A stretch of DNA of 9,745 bases from an uncultured bacterium (GTDB lineage: Bacteria; Cyanobacteriota; Vampirovibrionia; Gastranaerophilales; Gastranaerophilaceae), in NCBI GenBank assembly GCA_949286405.1, contig CASECH010000102.1:1-9745 (forward strand), in the 5' to 3' direction. Position numbers and translations under genes: made by a program. Positions 1 to 5,763 of this stretch are shown piece by piece (the stretch's first letter is position 1; each line of letters starts with the position of its first letter). Under the pieces are notes generated by a model, which was not told the origin of the DNA, did not search any database, and was given only the letters and a program-made list of their open reading frames with translations.

Positions 1-242
1 TATCAGAAGAAGTTACAAAACACGTCAAAGAAGTTGCAGTAAAAGCTTTTGAAACAGCAGGATGCAGAAGTGTTTCAAGAGTTGATTTTATGATGAAAGA
101 TGATATTCCATACTTACTAGAAATCAACACAAGTCCAGGAATGACTACCGTAAGTGACTTACCGGCTCAAGCAGCTGCAATGAATATAAGCTATGACGAA
201 TTAGTATTATTAATATTGAATAGTGCAGGATTAAATAAATAA
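1..242 (+). CDS. ddl: D-alanine--D-alanine ligase, C-terminal fragment (5' end outside window)
   Basis: The last 79 codons of an ATP-grasp ligase that joins two D-alanines for the peptidoglycan stem peptide in the cytoplasm. The reading frame starts at base 3 and stops with TAA at 240-242. The visible part carries the family's metal-binding end: the Asp of RVDFM (codons about 78-92), the Glu and Asn of LLEINTSPGMT (about 117-149), and the SYDEL segment close to the C terminus. In Ddl enzymes the Asp, Glu and Asn hold the two Mg2+ ions, and the following loop belongs to the active site. The stop codon shares its last A with the ATG of ftsQ, so the two genes are translationally coupled. The N-terminal and central ATP-grasp regions lie outside the window and could not be checked. 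Confidence 0.93.
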   Translation, partial: SEEVTKHVKEVAVKAFETAGCRSVSRVDFMMKDDIPYLLEINTSPGMTTVSDLPAQAAAMNISYDELVLLILNSAGLNK

Positions 243-1108
243 TGACTGAATACGAACAAGGACATTATGAACAAGTTCAAATTGACGGGCAACATTTTGT
301 TAAAACAAAACAAAGAGAACGTCTAATAAGAAAGGGAAGAAAACGACAAAATAATTTTAGAAAATTTGTTCGTTTCTTCCTCAGTGTCGGAATGCTACTG
401 GCTCTTGTATATATAGCACAATGCAAGGGATGGTTTATGGACAAACAAGCTTTCAACTATGTAGGAGGAAATTCTGTTGAAATTATTAATAATAAAATAG
501 TCCCTTCATATAAAATTTTGGCAATACTAAAAAACAGCAATGTCCCAAATGTTCCCATTTATCTTGCAAAAACAAACGATATAAAAAATGAGTTAATGAA
601 ATTAACTCCTATTGAGGATGTTTATATAAGACGCTATGCCTTTCCTGCCAGAATACAAATAATTATAAGAGAACGCATTCCGATAATTACAATTTCACCT
701 GATTACAAAGTTAATCCTGTTGCGTTTTTTACTGCCGACGGGAAACTTATAGGAAGAGAATATCTTCCACTTTCAAAAGATTATAATACTCTACTGGTTC
801 TTTCTTACGGGAATAAAGGCGATGATTACCACAAATGGAATTTGCTAAAAATCAAAAAAATAATGAAAATTGCAAACTATGTATCTACCTATTCACATGA
901 ACCAATTGAGTACATAGATTTACGAAATCCAAATGATGTTTATGTAAAAATAAAAACAGTAAATATCAGACTTGGAATGCTGAATGAAACTGTTTTCAAA
1001 AGAATTGAAAGAATTCCATCAGTTCTGCCTCAAATAAAATTAGTAGATTCAAAAGTAAAATACCTTGATTTAAGATGGGAAAAAGTAAACTATTTAAAAC
1101 TTGAATAA
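242..1108 (+). CDS. ftsQ: Cell division protein FtsQ/DivIB family
   Basis: A 288-residue bitopic divisome protein. FtsQ links cytoplasmic division proteins to FtsB/FtsL and the septal synthases. Layout seen: a basic cytoplasmic N terminus (residues 1-42, rich in Lys/Arg), one membrane segment (about 43-60), a POTRA domain (about 70-148) and a beta domain (about 150-286). The clearest family signature is residues 124-149, the pattern I-ED-V-I-R-FP-I-I-RERIPI that ends FtsQ POTRA domains. The strands at 224-244 and 272-286 (YIDLR, then YLDLRW) match the C-terminal beta domain. The start overlaps the ddl stop by one base, and no separate promoter is visible. Sequence conservation is low in this family, so the call rests on topology, the POTRA end motif and the position after ddl. 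ftsA and ftsZ do not follow. Confidence 0.85.
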   Translation: MTEYEQGHYEQVQIDGQHFVKTKQRERLIRKGRKRQNNFRKFVRFFLSVGMLLALVYIAQCKGWFMDKQAFNYVGGNSVEIINNKIVPSYKILAILKNSNVPNVPIYLAKTNDIKNELMKLTPIEDVYIRRYAFPARIQIIIRERIPIITISPDYKVNPVAFFTADGKLIGREYLPLSKDYNTLLVLSYGNKGDDYHKWNLLKIKKIMKIANYVSTYSHEPIEYIDLRNPNDVYVKIKTVNIRLGMLNETVFKRIERIPSVLPQIKLVDSKVKYLDLRWEKVNYLKLE

Positions 1109-1112
1109 CCTC

Positions 1113-1117
1113 GGAGG
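1113..1117 (+). promoter_or_regulatory. Ribosome binding site deciding the nadE start
   Basis: GGAGG ends 4 bases before the ATG at 1122. It supports that ATG over the in-frame TTG at 1101, which has no such site and would overlap ftsQ. Confidence 0.75.
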
Positions 1118-1121
1118 AATT

Positions 1122-2549
1122 ATGAATATAGCTGTAGCACAGACAAGATTTAAAACAGGAGATTTTGAATTCAATTATAATCAAATAGTTAAGGTCACAA
1201 ATGAGACCGCAGCTGATATAATTGTATTCCCTGAATACGATTTAGCAGACATCGGTGGAAAAGATTTGGTTTTGGATGAAAATTGCTGTCTAATGCAAGA
1301 TGAGTTTTATAAAAAAATCGCTGATAAATGTCAAGATAAGATTCTCTTTATAGGAGAAATCTTAATAAGAAATGGAGAAATAGAACTATCAGAAGATGGA
1401 TTTTATGAGATTAATGGAATAAATATCTTCGTATCAGATACATATAGAGATGACATTGTTTGTGATTTATATATACTAGCTAAAAACAGTTATTATACAA
1501 CTAACTCAGATCAAGAATTTTTTGAAGAAATAGTTACACACAACAATTTTATTTATGTAAACTCGATTGGAATGGCAGACCAAGATGTATACGCAGGAAG
1601 AAGTTTTGCAAAAAATAAGGATAATGAACTTGTTATGCAAATGCCTCTATGTCAAACACAAACACAAATAATAAATTTCAACTCTCCAAAAGAGTTTGTT
1701 AAAGAAGGAACAGAACAACAAATTACAAAAATAATAACATATGCACTAAAAGAATACTGCGAAAATACAGGATTTAAAAAAGTAATTTTAGGACTTTCAG
1801 GAGGCATAGACAGTGCAGTTACGGCAGCACTTGCAGTAAAATCGCTCGGAAGTGAAAACGTATATGGAGTACTTATGCCTAGCATGTTTTCTTCAGAAGG
1901 AAGTATTACTGATTCTTTAGAATTAGCCCAAAATTTAGGTATAAAAACTGTAAAACATCCAATTACTCCTTTATATAAAAATTTTATGGATAAAATTGCA
2001 CATATCTCACCTGAAGATGAAGAAAAAACAACTCTTGCAGAAGAAAATCTCCAAGCCAGACTCAGAGGACTAATTCTTATGTATTTCTCCAATCGCTATA
2101 ATTGCCTACTACTTTCAACAGGTAATAAATCAGAAATAGCAATGGGATTTGGCACATTGTACGGAGACATGGCTGGAGGATTTAATTTAATTTGTGATTT
2201 AACAAAAACTAACGTATACAAACTTTCAAACTACTTAAATAGAGAAAAAGAAATAATTCCTCAAGCAATTATAGATAAAGCTCCTTCAGCAGAATTACAC
2301 CCTGGTCAAAAAGACCAAGATAGATTGCCTGAATATACAGTACTTGATGACATAATTGAAATGTACGTTGAAAAATGCATCACTAAAGAAGAAATATACC
2401 AAAAATATAACAGACAAATTGTAGATGAAGTTATACAAAAAATATATAGAATGCAATTCAAAAGAAAACAATCATGCTTGGGCATAAGACTGACTGAAAG
2501 ATCATTCTGTCAAGGAGTATCTTATCCGGTAGTGCAAAAATATTATTAA
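1122..2549 (+). CDS. nadE: NAD+ synthase with degenerate glutaminase (CN-hydrolase) domain
   Basis: A 475-residue protein that amidates nicotinic acid adenine dinucleotide to NAD+, the last step of NAD synthesis. The C-terminal ligase domain (about 195-475) looks complete: ATP-pyrophosphatase P-loop SGGIDSA (226-232), STGNKSE (332-338), GDMAGG (348-353), a PSAELHPGQKDQDRLPEY-type loop (388-405) and the terminal KRKQ plus SYPV region (447-470). The N-terminal part (1-190) is recognisable as a CN-hydrolase fold, with VFPEY at 35-39 and the general Glu at 38. The place where the catalytic Cys is expected (VPICEDIW in typical enzymes) reads IFVSDTY (102-108), and the stretch that normally holds the catalytic Lys is shortened. 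Total length is well under the usual 540 or more for glutamine-dependent forms. It therefore probably uses free ammonia (inference). The start is ATG 1122 with a good ribosome site, 13 bp after ftsQ. Confidence 0.92.
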   Translation: MNIAVAQTRFKTGDFEFNYNQIVKVTNETAADIIVFPEYDLADIGGKDLVLDENCCLMQDEFYKKIADKCQDKILFIGEILIRNGEIELSEDGFYEINGINIFVSDTYRDDIVCDLYILAKNSYYTTNSDQEFFEEIVTHNNFIYVNSIGMADQDVYAGRSFAKNKDNELVMQMPLCQTQTQIINFNSPKEFVKEGTEQQITKIITYALKEYCENTGFKKVILGLSGGIDSAVTAALAVKSLGSENVYGVLMPSMFSSEGSITDSLELAQNLGIKTVKHPITPLYKNFMDKIAHISPEDEEKTTLAEENLQARLRGLILMYFSNRYNCLLLSTGNKSEIAMGFGTLYGDMAGGFNLICDLTKTNVYKLSNYLNREKEIIPQAIIDKAPSAELHPGQKDQDRLPEYTVLDDIIEMYVEKCITKEEIYQKYNRQIVDEVIQKIYRMQFKRKQSCLGIRLTERSFCQGVSYPVVQKYY

Positions 2550-2560
2550 TAAATTAAGGA

Positions 2561-2588
2561 TTGAAATTCTAAAAAAATATAGTATAAT
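2561..2588 (+). promoter_or_regulatory. Sigma70-like promoter of the MBL-fold gene
   Basis: TTGAAA (2561-2566), a 16-base spacer and TATAAT (2583-2588). Initiation near 2595 would give a leader of about 20 nt before the ATG at 2616, with GAGG at 2607-2610 as the ribosome site. It lies directly after nadE with no terminator between, so read-through from the ddl-ftsQ-nadE transcript is also possible. A direct repeat overlaps the -10 box (2578-2597). Confidence 0.65.
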
Positions 2589-2615
2589 TATAGTATAGAG
2601 TAATGCGAGGTCTTA

Positions 2616-3404
2616 ATGGAATTAACTGTACTGGTTGATAATAATTGTAAATCAGACTATTATTTGCTGGCGGAACCGGCTCTTTCACTGTTGCTTGAAA
2701 ACGATTACCAAAAAGTTCTATTCGATTGCGGGTATAGTGATGTTTTTATAAAAAATGCTTATAAGTTAGGACTTGATTTAAGTGATGTAACCGATATAGT
2801 ACTTTCGCACAGTCATATAGACCATACAGGAGGTTTTGCAAGACTTCAGGATTTATACAAAAAAATGCTCAAGGCAGGCATTAGTTTGAATACAAAAAAT
2901 GTCATTGCTCATTCTGATCTTTTTGAACCTAAATTAGATAAAAACTCAAGAAATGTCGGATTTCCATTAACAGAAAAAGACATTTGCGATATTTTTGAAC
3001 TTGATTTAATTAGAGAACCTAAATATCTAACACCAAAACTACTTTACCTTGGTGAAATATTTCCAACATACAATTATGATCCAAAATACAAAGATGAAAC
3101 AGCACTTGCATACAAAACCCCTAATGGACTTGTAATAATAGCAGGTTGCTCTCACGTTGGAGTAGTAAATATAATAGAACATGCAAAAAGAATTACCGGA
3201 GAAAAGCATATTTTTACATTTATAGGTGGCATGTATTTAATGGAAAAAACAGAATATAAAATTAGAGAATTAGGGATATATTTAAGAAACCAATGTATAG
3301 AAAATTTCTACCCTTGCCATTGCTGTGATTTACATTCAAAAATTATTCTATCAGAATACATCAAAATAAAAGAAGTATATTCAGGCTTAAAGTTAAGTTT
3401 TTAA
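2616..3404 (+). CDS. Metallo-beta-lactamase-fold hydrolase, COG1237 type
   Basis: A 262-residue cytoplasmic metal-dependent hydrolase with no signal peptide. The metal signature HSHIDH is at 65-70, preceded by VLFDCG (34-39). Later motifs are DETALAY (160-166), GCSHVGVVNI (177-186) and PCHC (233-236). GCSH followed by a conserved VNIIEHA helix and a C-terminal CHC is the pattern of COG1237, the group that contains an archaeal protein (MJ0301) named as a dihydropterin/ribofuranosyl-aminobenzene phosphate synthase. That name is commonly copied in annotation, and the reaction in bacteria is not established, so no specific substrate is claimed. Two usually conserved spots differ: GGMYL (204-208) where GGFHL is usual, and CHCCD where CHCTG is usual. 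The gene has its own promoter and is apparently monocistronic. No convincing terminator follows it. Confidence 0.85.
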   Translation: MELTVLVDNNCKSDYYLLAEPALSLLLENDYQKVLFDCGYSDVFIKNAYKLGLDLSDVTDIVLSHSHIDHTGGFARLQDLYKKMLKAGISLNTKNVIAHSDLFEPKLDKNSRNVGFPLTEKDICDIFELDLIREPKYLTPKLLYLGEIFPTYNYDPKYKDETALAYKTPNGLVIIAGCSHVGVVNIIEHAKRITGEKHIFTFIGGMYLMEKTEYKIRELGIYLRNQCIENFYPCHCCDLHSKIILSEYIKIKEVYSGLKLSF

Positions 3405-3435
3405 ATTTCTCCGATTTATAATGTTTAACATATAC

Positions 3436-3464
3436 TTGCAAATCAAAATTTTACATAATATAAT
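3436..3464 (+). promoter_or_regulatory. Sigma70-like promoter of rpmI-rplT
   Basis: TTGCAA (3436-3441), a 17-base spacer and a perfect TATAAT (3459-3464), the best promoter in the window. Transcription would begin near 3471, leaving about 80 nt of leader before rpmI. Confidence 0.75.
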
Positions 3465-3472
3465 TGATTTGC
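3438..3472 (+). repeat. 9-bp perfect inverted repeat flanking the rpmI promoter
   Basis: GCAAATCAA (3438-3446) and TTGATTTGC (3464-3472) are exact reverse complements separated by 17 bases. The left arm covers most of the -35 box. The right arm begins at the last base of the -10 box and runs over the expected transcription start. The half-site centres are 26 bp apart. No T-tract follows, so it does not look like a terminator. A repressor operator is an inference. Confidence 0.5.
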
Positions 3473-3551
3473 GGAAATTTTACGGCTTTGGTATGCCTAA
3501 AATATTCTAAAGAGACTACTAAACGTGCAATACGCACAGAAGGAGATCAAA
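3471..3551 (+). promoter_or_regulatory. 5' leader of rpmI-rplT mRNA, possible autoregulatory region
   Basis: About 80 non-coding nt between the predicted start of transcription and rpmI. It holds a short hairpin (GTGC 3525-3528 with GCAC 3534-3537) just before the ribosome site AAGGAG (3540-3545), and a second weak stem-loop around 3488-3502. In many bacteria L20 represses its own operon by binding such a leader. I cannot show the L20-binding fold here, so this is only a candidate. Confidence 0.3.
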
Positions 3552-3761
3552 ATGCCAAAAATGAAAACACACAAGTCTGCTGCAAAACGTTACAAAGTTT
3601 CTGCAACAGGAAAAATTATGAGAAGACAAGCAGGTATAGGCCACTTACTTCAACACAAATCTGCTTCAAGAAAACGCAGAATCTTCAAAATGGTATCAAT
3701 TTCAGGTTCACACTTCAAATTGATATCTAAAGAGTTACCTTACAGAAAGTATGCGAGATAG
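3552..3761 (+). CDS. rpmI: 50S ribosomal protein L35
   Basis: A 69-residue, strongly basic protein of the large ribosomal subunit. The N terminus MPKMKTHKSAAKR is the canonical L35 start. The RRQAGIGHLLQHKS segment (34-37 onward) and the terminal LPYRKYAR-type end are also typical. The ATG at 3552 is chosen over an in-frame GTG at 3525 because AAGGAG (3540-3545) lies 6 bases upstream and the family begins here. Its stop codon is part of the ribosome site for rplT. The usual upstream partner infC is absent, and the gene is driven by its own promoter. Confidence 0.97.
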   Translation: MPKMKTHKSAAKRYKVSATGKIMRRQAGIGHLLQHKSASRKRRIFKMVSISGSHFKLISKELPYRKYAR

Positions 3762-3771
3762 GAGGCAGTAA

Positions 3772-4122
3772 ATGAGAGTAAAACGTGGAAATGTAAGTCG
3801 TAAAAGACATAAAAAAATATTAAAACTTGCTAAAGGCTTTATCGGTGCAAGGAGCAGAATTTTTAAAGTAGCTAATATCGCTGTTATGAAAGCATTGAAA
3901 TATGCTTACAGAGATAGACGTACAAATAAAAGAAACATGAGACGTTTATGGATTGTAAGAATTAATGCAGCAGTTAGAGAACGCGGAATGAGCTATTCAA
4001 GATTCGTAAATGCATGCAAAAAAGCTAATATTGTTGTTAACAGAAAAATGCTTGCTGACATGGCAGTAAAAGATCCTGAAGCATTTTCAGTTGTATTTGA
4101 AACTGCTCAAGCAGCAAAATAA
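3772..4122 (+). CDS. rplT: 50S ribosomal protein L20
   Basis: A 116-residue protein that binds 23S rRNA early in 50S assembly. Length and sequence are normal for the family: MRVKRGNVSRKRHKK at the start, the KLAKGFIGARSRIFKVA region (18-34), YAYRDRR (45-51) and RLWIVRINAA (58-67). The N-terminal third is the long basic extension that enters the rRNA. It starts 10 bp after rpmI, and TAGGAGG at 3759-3765 combines the rpmI stop with the ribosome site, so the two are co-translated. In other bacteria L20 is the autogenous repressor of this operon. A strong terminator follows at 4143. Confidence 0.97.
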   Translation: MRVKRGNVSRKRHKKILKLAKGFIGARSRIFKVANIAVMKALKYAYRDRRTNKRNMRRLWIVRINAAVRERGMSYSRFVNACKKANIVVNRKMLADMAVKDPEAFSVVFETAQAAK

Positions 4123-4142
4123 CTGTTAAGCCATTCATAATT

Positions 4143-4179
4143 AAAAAAGTGAGTTGATATTAATCAACTCACTTTTTTT
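4143..4179 (+). terminator. Rho-independent terminator of rpmI-rplT
   Basis: Perfect 10-bp stem GTGAGTTGAT (4149-4158) / ATCAACTCAC (4163-4172) with loop ATTA, then seven T (4173-4179). Six A before the stem pair with the T run, so it could also work on the other strand. Confidence 0.9.
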
Positions 4180-4235
4180 AATATTTGTTTACATATTTCT
4201 CAAAATAGGAAATTTTTATCATATAAATCTGTTTA

Positions 4236-4241
4236 TATAAT
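4236..4241 (+). promoter_or_regulatory. Possible -10 box for the small membrane-protein gene
   Basis: TATAAT lies about 35 bases before the ATG at 4276, within the 10-bp palindrome TATAATTATA (4236-4245). The expected -35 position (about 4213-4218) reads TTTTTA, which is weak. The strong terminator upstream makes some promoter in 4180-4262 necessary. GGAG at 4264-4267 is the likely ribosome site. Confidence 0.4.
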
Positions 4242-4275
4242 TATAAGGTTAGTTTATAATTTTGGAGAACAGGTT

Positions 4276-4683
4276 ATGTATTCAATAGACGACAGTATGT
4301 CTACCCCTATAATGTATCAAGACATCGGAAGAATGTCCATGCAGCCAATGGGTGTACCATTTGGAATGTACACTCCATCATATCTTGGCAATGTAAGAAT
4401 GCAACCACAATTGGACCATGATAAATATATAACAATGCAAACAAAAGAAAAAGAAAGTTGGTCTACATTTAAGAAAGCATCACTTGCCTTAGCAGGACTT
4501 CTTGCAATTACCTGTATTGGACCACTAAGAAAAAATATTACAAAAGCTGGGGGTATAACCAAATATTTAACAAAACAATATAACAACATAAAAAATTGGT
4601 TTAAACCTAAAGCCCCAAAACCAAGTATATGGCAAAGATTTACAAATATATTTAAAAAGAAACCTAAAACAACGACTCCATAA
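4276..4683 (+). CDS. Small Met-rich single-pass membrane protein, function unknown
   Basis: A 135-residue protein that I do not recognise. Three parts are visible. Residues 1-55 are Met/Pro/Gly/Tyr-rich (nine Met in the first 54) and probably disordered. Residues about 66-84 form a hydrophobic segment (KASLALAGLLAITCIGPL) fit to span the membrane, with no signal-peptidase site. Residues 85-135 are strongly basic, with aromatic WF/IW pairs and a KPKAPKP- and KKKPK-rich end that suggests contact with lipid head groups or nucleic acid. Basic residues sit on both sides of the membrane segment, so orientation is unclear. GGAG at 4264-4267 precedes the ATG. The gene stands alone between two terminators. 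The regular codon use and proper signals argue for a real gene, probably restricted to this lineage. Confidence 0.75.
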   Translation: MYSIDDSMSTPIMYQDIGRMSMQPMGVPFGMYTPSYLGNVRMQPQLDHDKYITMQTKEKESWSTFKKASLALAGLLAITCIGPLRKNITKAGGITKYLTKQYNNIKNWFKPKAPKPSIWQRFTNIFKKKPKTTTP

Positions 4684-4722
4684 TCAAATTGACTGTAATA
4701 TACAACCCCCCACCAAAAACCT

Positions 4723-4758
4723 AAGATGAGAATAGATAATATCTTTTCTCATCTTTTT
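4723..4758 (+). terminator. Rho-independent terminator after the small membrane-protein gene
   Basis: AAGATGAGAA (4723-4732) pairs exactly with TTCTCATCTT (4746-4755). Inside, after one T/T mismatch, AGAT (4734-4737) pairs with ATCT (4741-4744) around a 3-base loop. Five T run from 4754 to 4758. It lies only 29 bases before yajQ, leaving almost no room for a separate yajQ promoter, so yajQ may depend on read-through or on a promoter inside this region. Confidence 0.75.
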
Positions 4759-4787
4759 GTGATACCATTTGAAAAAAGGGGGTAATT

Positions 4788-5288
4788 ATGGCAAAAGATT
4801 GTAGTTTTGATATTGTATCAGAATTTGATAAGCAAGAATTATTAAATGCAGTAGATCAAGTAAAAAGAGATATATCTTCAAGATTTGATCTGAAAGATTC
4901 AGGTTCATCTATTGAACTTGAAGGAGATAAGTCAATTACTATAACAACTTGTGATGAAATGAAACTCAGAAATATCTACGATATTTTACAATCAAAATTA
5001 GCTAAAAGGAATTTAAGCATAAGAATCTTAGATCCACAGCCTGTTGAAAATGCACTTGGAGGAAACGTAAGAAGAGTATTTAATTTGCGTAAAGGACTAA
5101 CACAGGAACTTGCAAAAAAAATTGTAGCAGATATAAAAGACTCTAAAAAGAAAGTACAAGCATCAATTCAAGGAGATCAGGTAAGGGTATCAGGAAAAGA
5201 TAAAGATGATTTACAAGAGATAATTCGATTACTCAGAGCAAATGAAGAAAAGTACGATTATCCTCTACAATTCACTAATTATAGATAA
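4788..5288 (+). CDS. yajQ: YajQ family nucleotide/c-di-GMP-binding protein
   Basis: A 166-residue soluble cytoplasmic protein of the YajQ/DUF520 family (COG1666), two ferredoxin-like domains. The N-terminal SFDIVSEFDKQELLNAVDQ (6-24) with SRFDLK (31-36), and the C-terminal ending PLQFTNYR (159-166), are family hallmarks. The middle VRVSGKDKDDLQEIIRLLR (132-150) also matches. Some members (Xanthomonas, Pseudomonas) bind cyclic di-GMP and act with a transcription factor, and the E. coli protein binds nucleotides and RNA. Which applies here is unknown, and no partner regulator or diguanylate cyclase is encoded in the window. The start is supported by a G-run ribosome site (4778-4782) 5 bases upstream. 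The stop codon overlaps the stem of the terminator that follows. Confidence 0.95.
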   Translation: MAKDCSFDIVSEFDKQELLNAVDQVKRDISSRFDLKDSGSSIELEGDKSITITTCDEMKLRNIYDILQSKLAKRNLSIRILDPQPVENALGGNVRRVFNLRKGLTQELAKKIVADIKDSKKKVQASIQGDQVRVSGKDKDDLQEIIRLLRANEEKYDYPLQFTNYR

Positions 5289-5317
5289 AAAAGGGCATAA
5301 AGCCCTTTTTTTTTTTT
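5287..5317. terminator. Bidirectional terminator between convergent yajQ and panD
   Basis: A short GC stem GGGC (5293-5296) / GCCC (5302-5305) with loop ATAAA is flanked by six A (5287-5292) and twelve T (5306-5317). On the plus strand it ends yajQ. Read on the minus strand the same hairpin is followed by a run of T and can end panD. The remaining 44 bases up to panD hold nothing else recognisable. Confidence 0.88.
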
Positions 5318-5361
5318 ACTATAATCTCCAAATTTGCACAGCAACATTTATACATGCTCTA

Positions 5362-5715
5362 TTACTGTTCAATAATTTTATTATTATCATCTACTATTAC
5401 AATCGTAGGTTTGAAATTTTGAATTTCATCTTGAGTAAATATCCCATAAGATACAATAATAACTTTATCTCCAGGTTGAACTTTTCTCGCAGCAGCACCA
5501 TTTAAACAAATTGTGCCTGAATTAGCTTTTCCTTTTATTACATATGTTTGGAAACGTTCTCCATTATTTACATCTAAAATTTCTACCTTTTGCCATTCCT
5601 TGATTTTAGAAGCATTCATCAGTGCTTCATCAATTGTAATAGATCCAACATAATTTAAATTAGCATCTGTAACAGTTGCTCTGTGTATTTTTGAACATAA
5701 AAATTCTTGTAGCAT
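5362..5715 (-). CDS. panD: Aspartate 1-decarboxylase precursor (pyruvoyl enzyme)
   Basis: A 117-residue proenzyme that converts L-aspartate to beta-alanine for pantothenate and CoA. It cleaves itself between Gly24 and Ser25 to create the N-terminal pyruvoyl group. All key positions sit at the same numbers as in the E. coli enzyme: Lys9, Tyr22, Gly24-Ser25 (in YVGSITID), Arg54, Thr57, Tyr58, and Asn72 within NGAAAR. The ATG at 5713-5715 is chosen over one 48 bases upstream because the family begins MLxxxLxxKIHRATVT and GAGGT (complement of 5722-5726) lies 6 bases before it. Other pan genes are not present. It is probably transcribed from its own promoter (5735-5763) and shares a terminator with yajQ. 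Confidence 0.97.
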   Translation of the reverse strand: MLQEFLCSKIHRATVTDANLNYVGSITIDEALMNASKIKEWQKVEILDVNNGERFQTYVIKGKANSGTICLNGAAARKVQPGDKVIIVSYGIFTQDEIQNFKPTIVIVDDNNKIIEQ

Positions 5716-5734
5716 ATTTATACCTCGCCCATAT

Positions 5735-5763
5735 ATTCTAACCCAAACATATAAAAAAATCAA
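5735..5763 (-). promoter_or_regulatory. Candidate panD promoter inside the upstream gene's terminator
   Basis: On the minus strand TTGATT (complement of 5758-5763), a 17-base spacer and TAGAAT (complement of 5735-5740). The -35 box overlaps the foot of the GH13 terminator hairpin, and the spacer begins in its T-tract. Initiation would leave a leader of only about 10-15 nt containing the GAGGT ribosome site. Confidence 0.5.

Noticed and set aside
1101..1121. TTG start giving nadE seven extra residues
   Set aside because: It would overlap ftsQ, has no ribosome site, and the CN-hydrolase fold begins at the MNIAVAQ of the ATG at 1122, which has GGAGG upstream.
1652..2092. 146-codon minus-strand frame inside nadE
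   Set aside because: It lies opposite a well-conserved ligase domain, with no ribosome site or recognisable product: an antisense shadow.
3438..3472. Inverted repeat as a terminator of the MBL-fold gene
   Set aside because: The 17-base loop, AT-rich arms and lack of a following T-tract make it a poor terminator; overlap with a good promoter fits an operator better.
3525..3551. GTG start extending rpmI by nine residues
   Set aside because: The canonical L35 N terminus begins at the ATG at 3552, and AAGGAG lies within the would-be extension at the right distance for that ATG.
3471..3551. Firm call of an L20-type riboregulator leader
   Set aside because: Only short hairpins are visible and the long-range pseudoknot or rRNA mimic cannot be shown by eye.
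3464..3730. Open frame of 88 codons overlapping rpmI
   Set aside because: It is out of frame with rpmI, resembles nothing, and starts inside the rpmI promoter.
5242..5505. 87-codon plus-strand frame from the end of yajQ across panD
   Set aside because: It crosses a strong terminator and lies antisense to panD, with low-complexity product.
5716..5763. Upstream ATG extending panD by 16 residues
   Set aside because: The extension covers the likely promoter and ribosome site, and PanD numbering (Lys9, Gly24-Ser25, Tyr58) fits exactly from the ATG at 5715.
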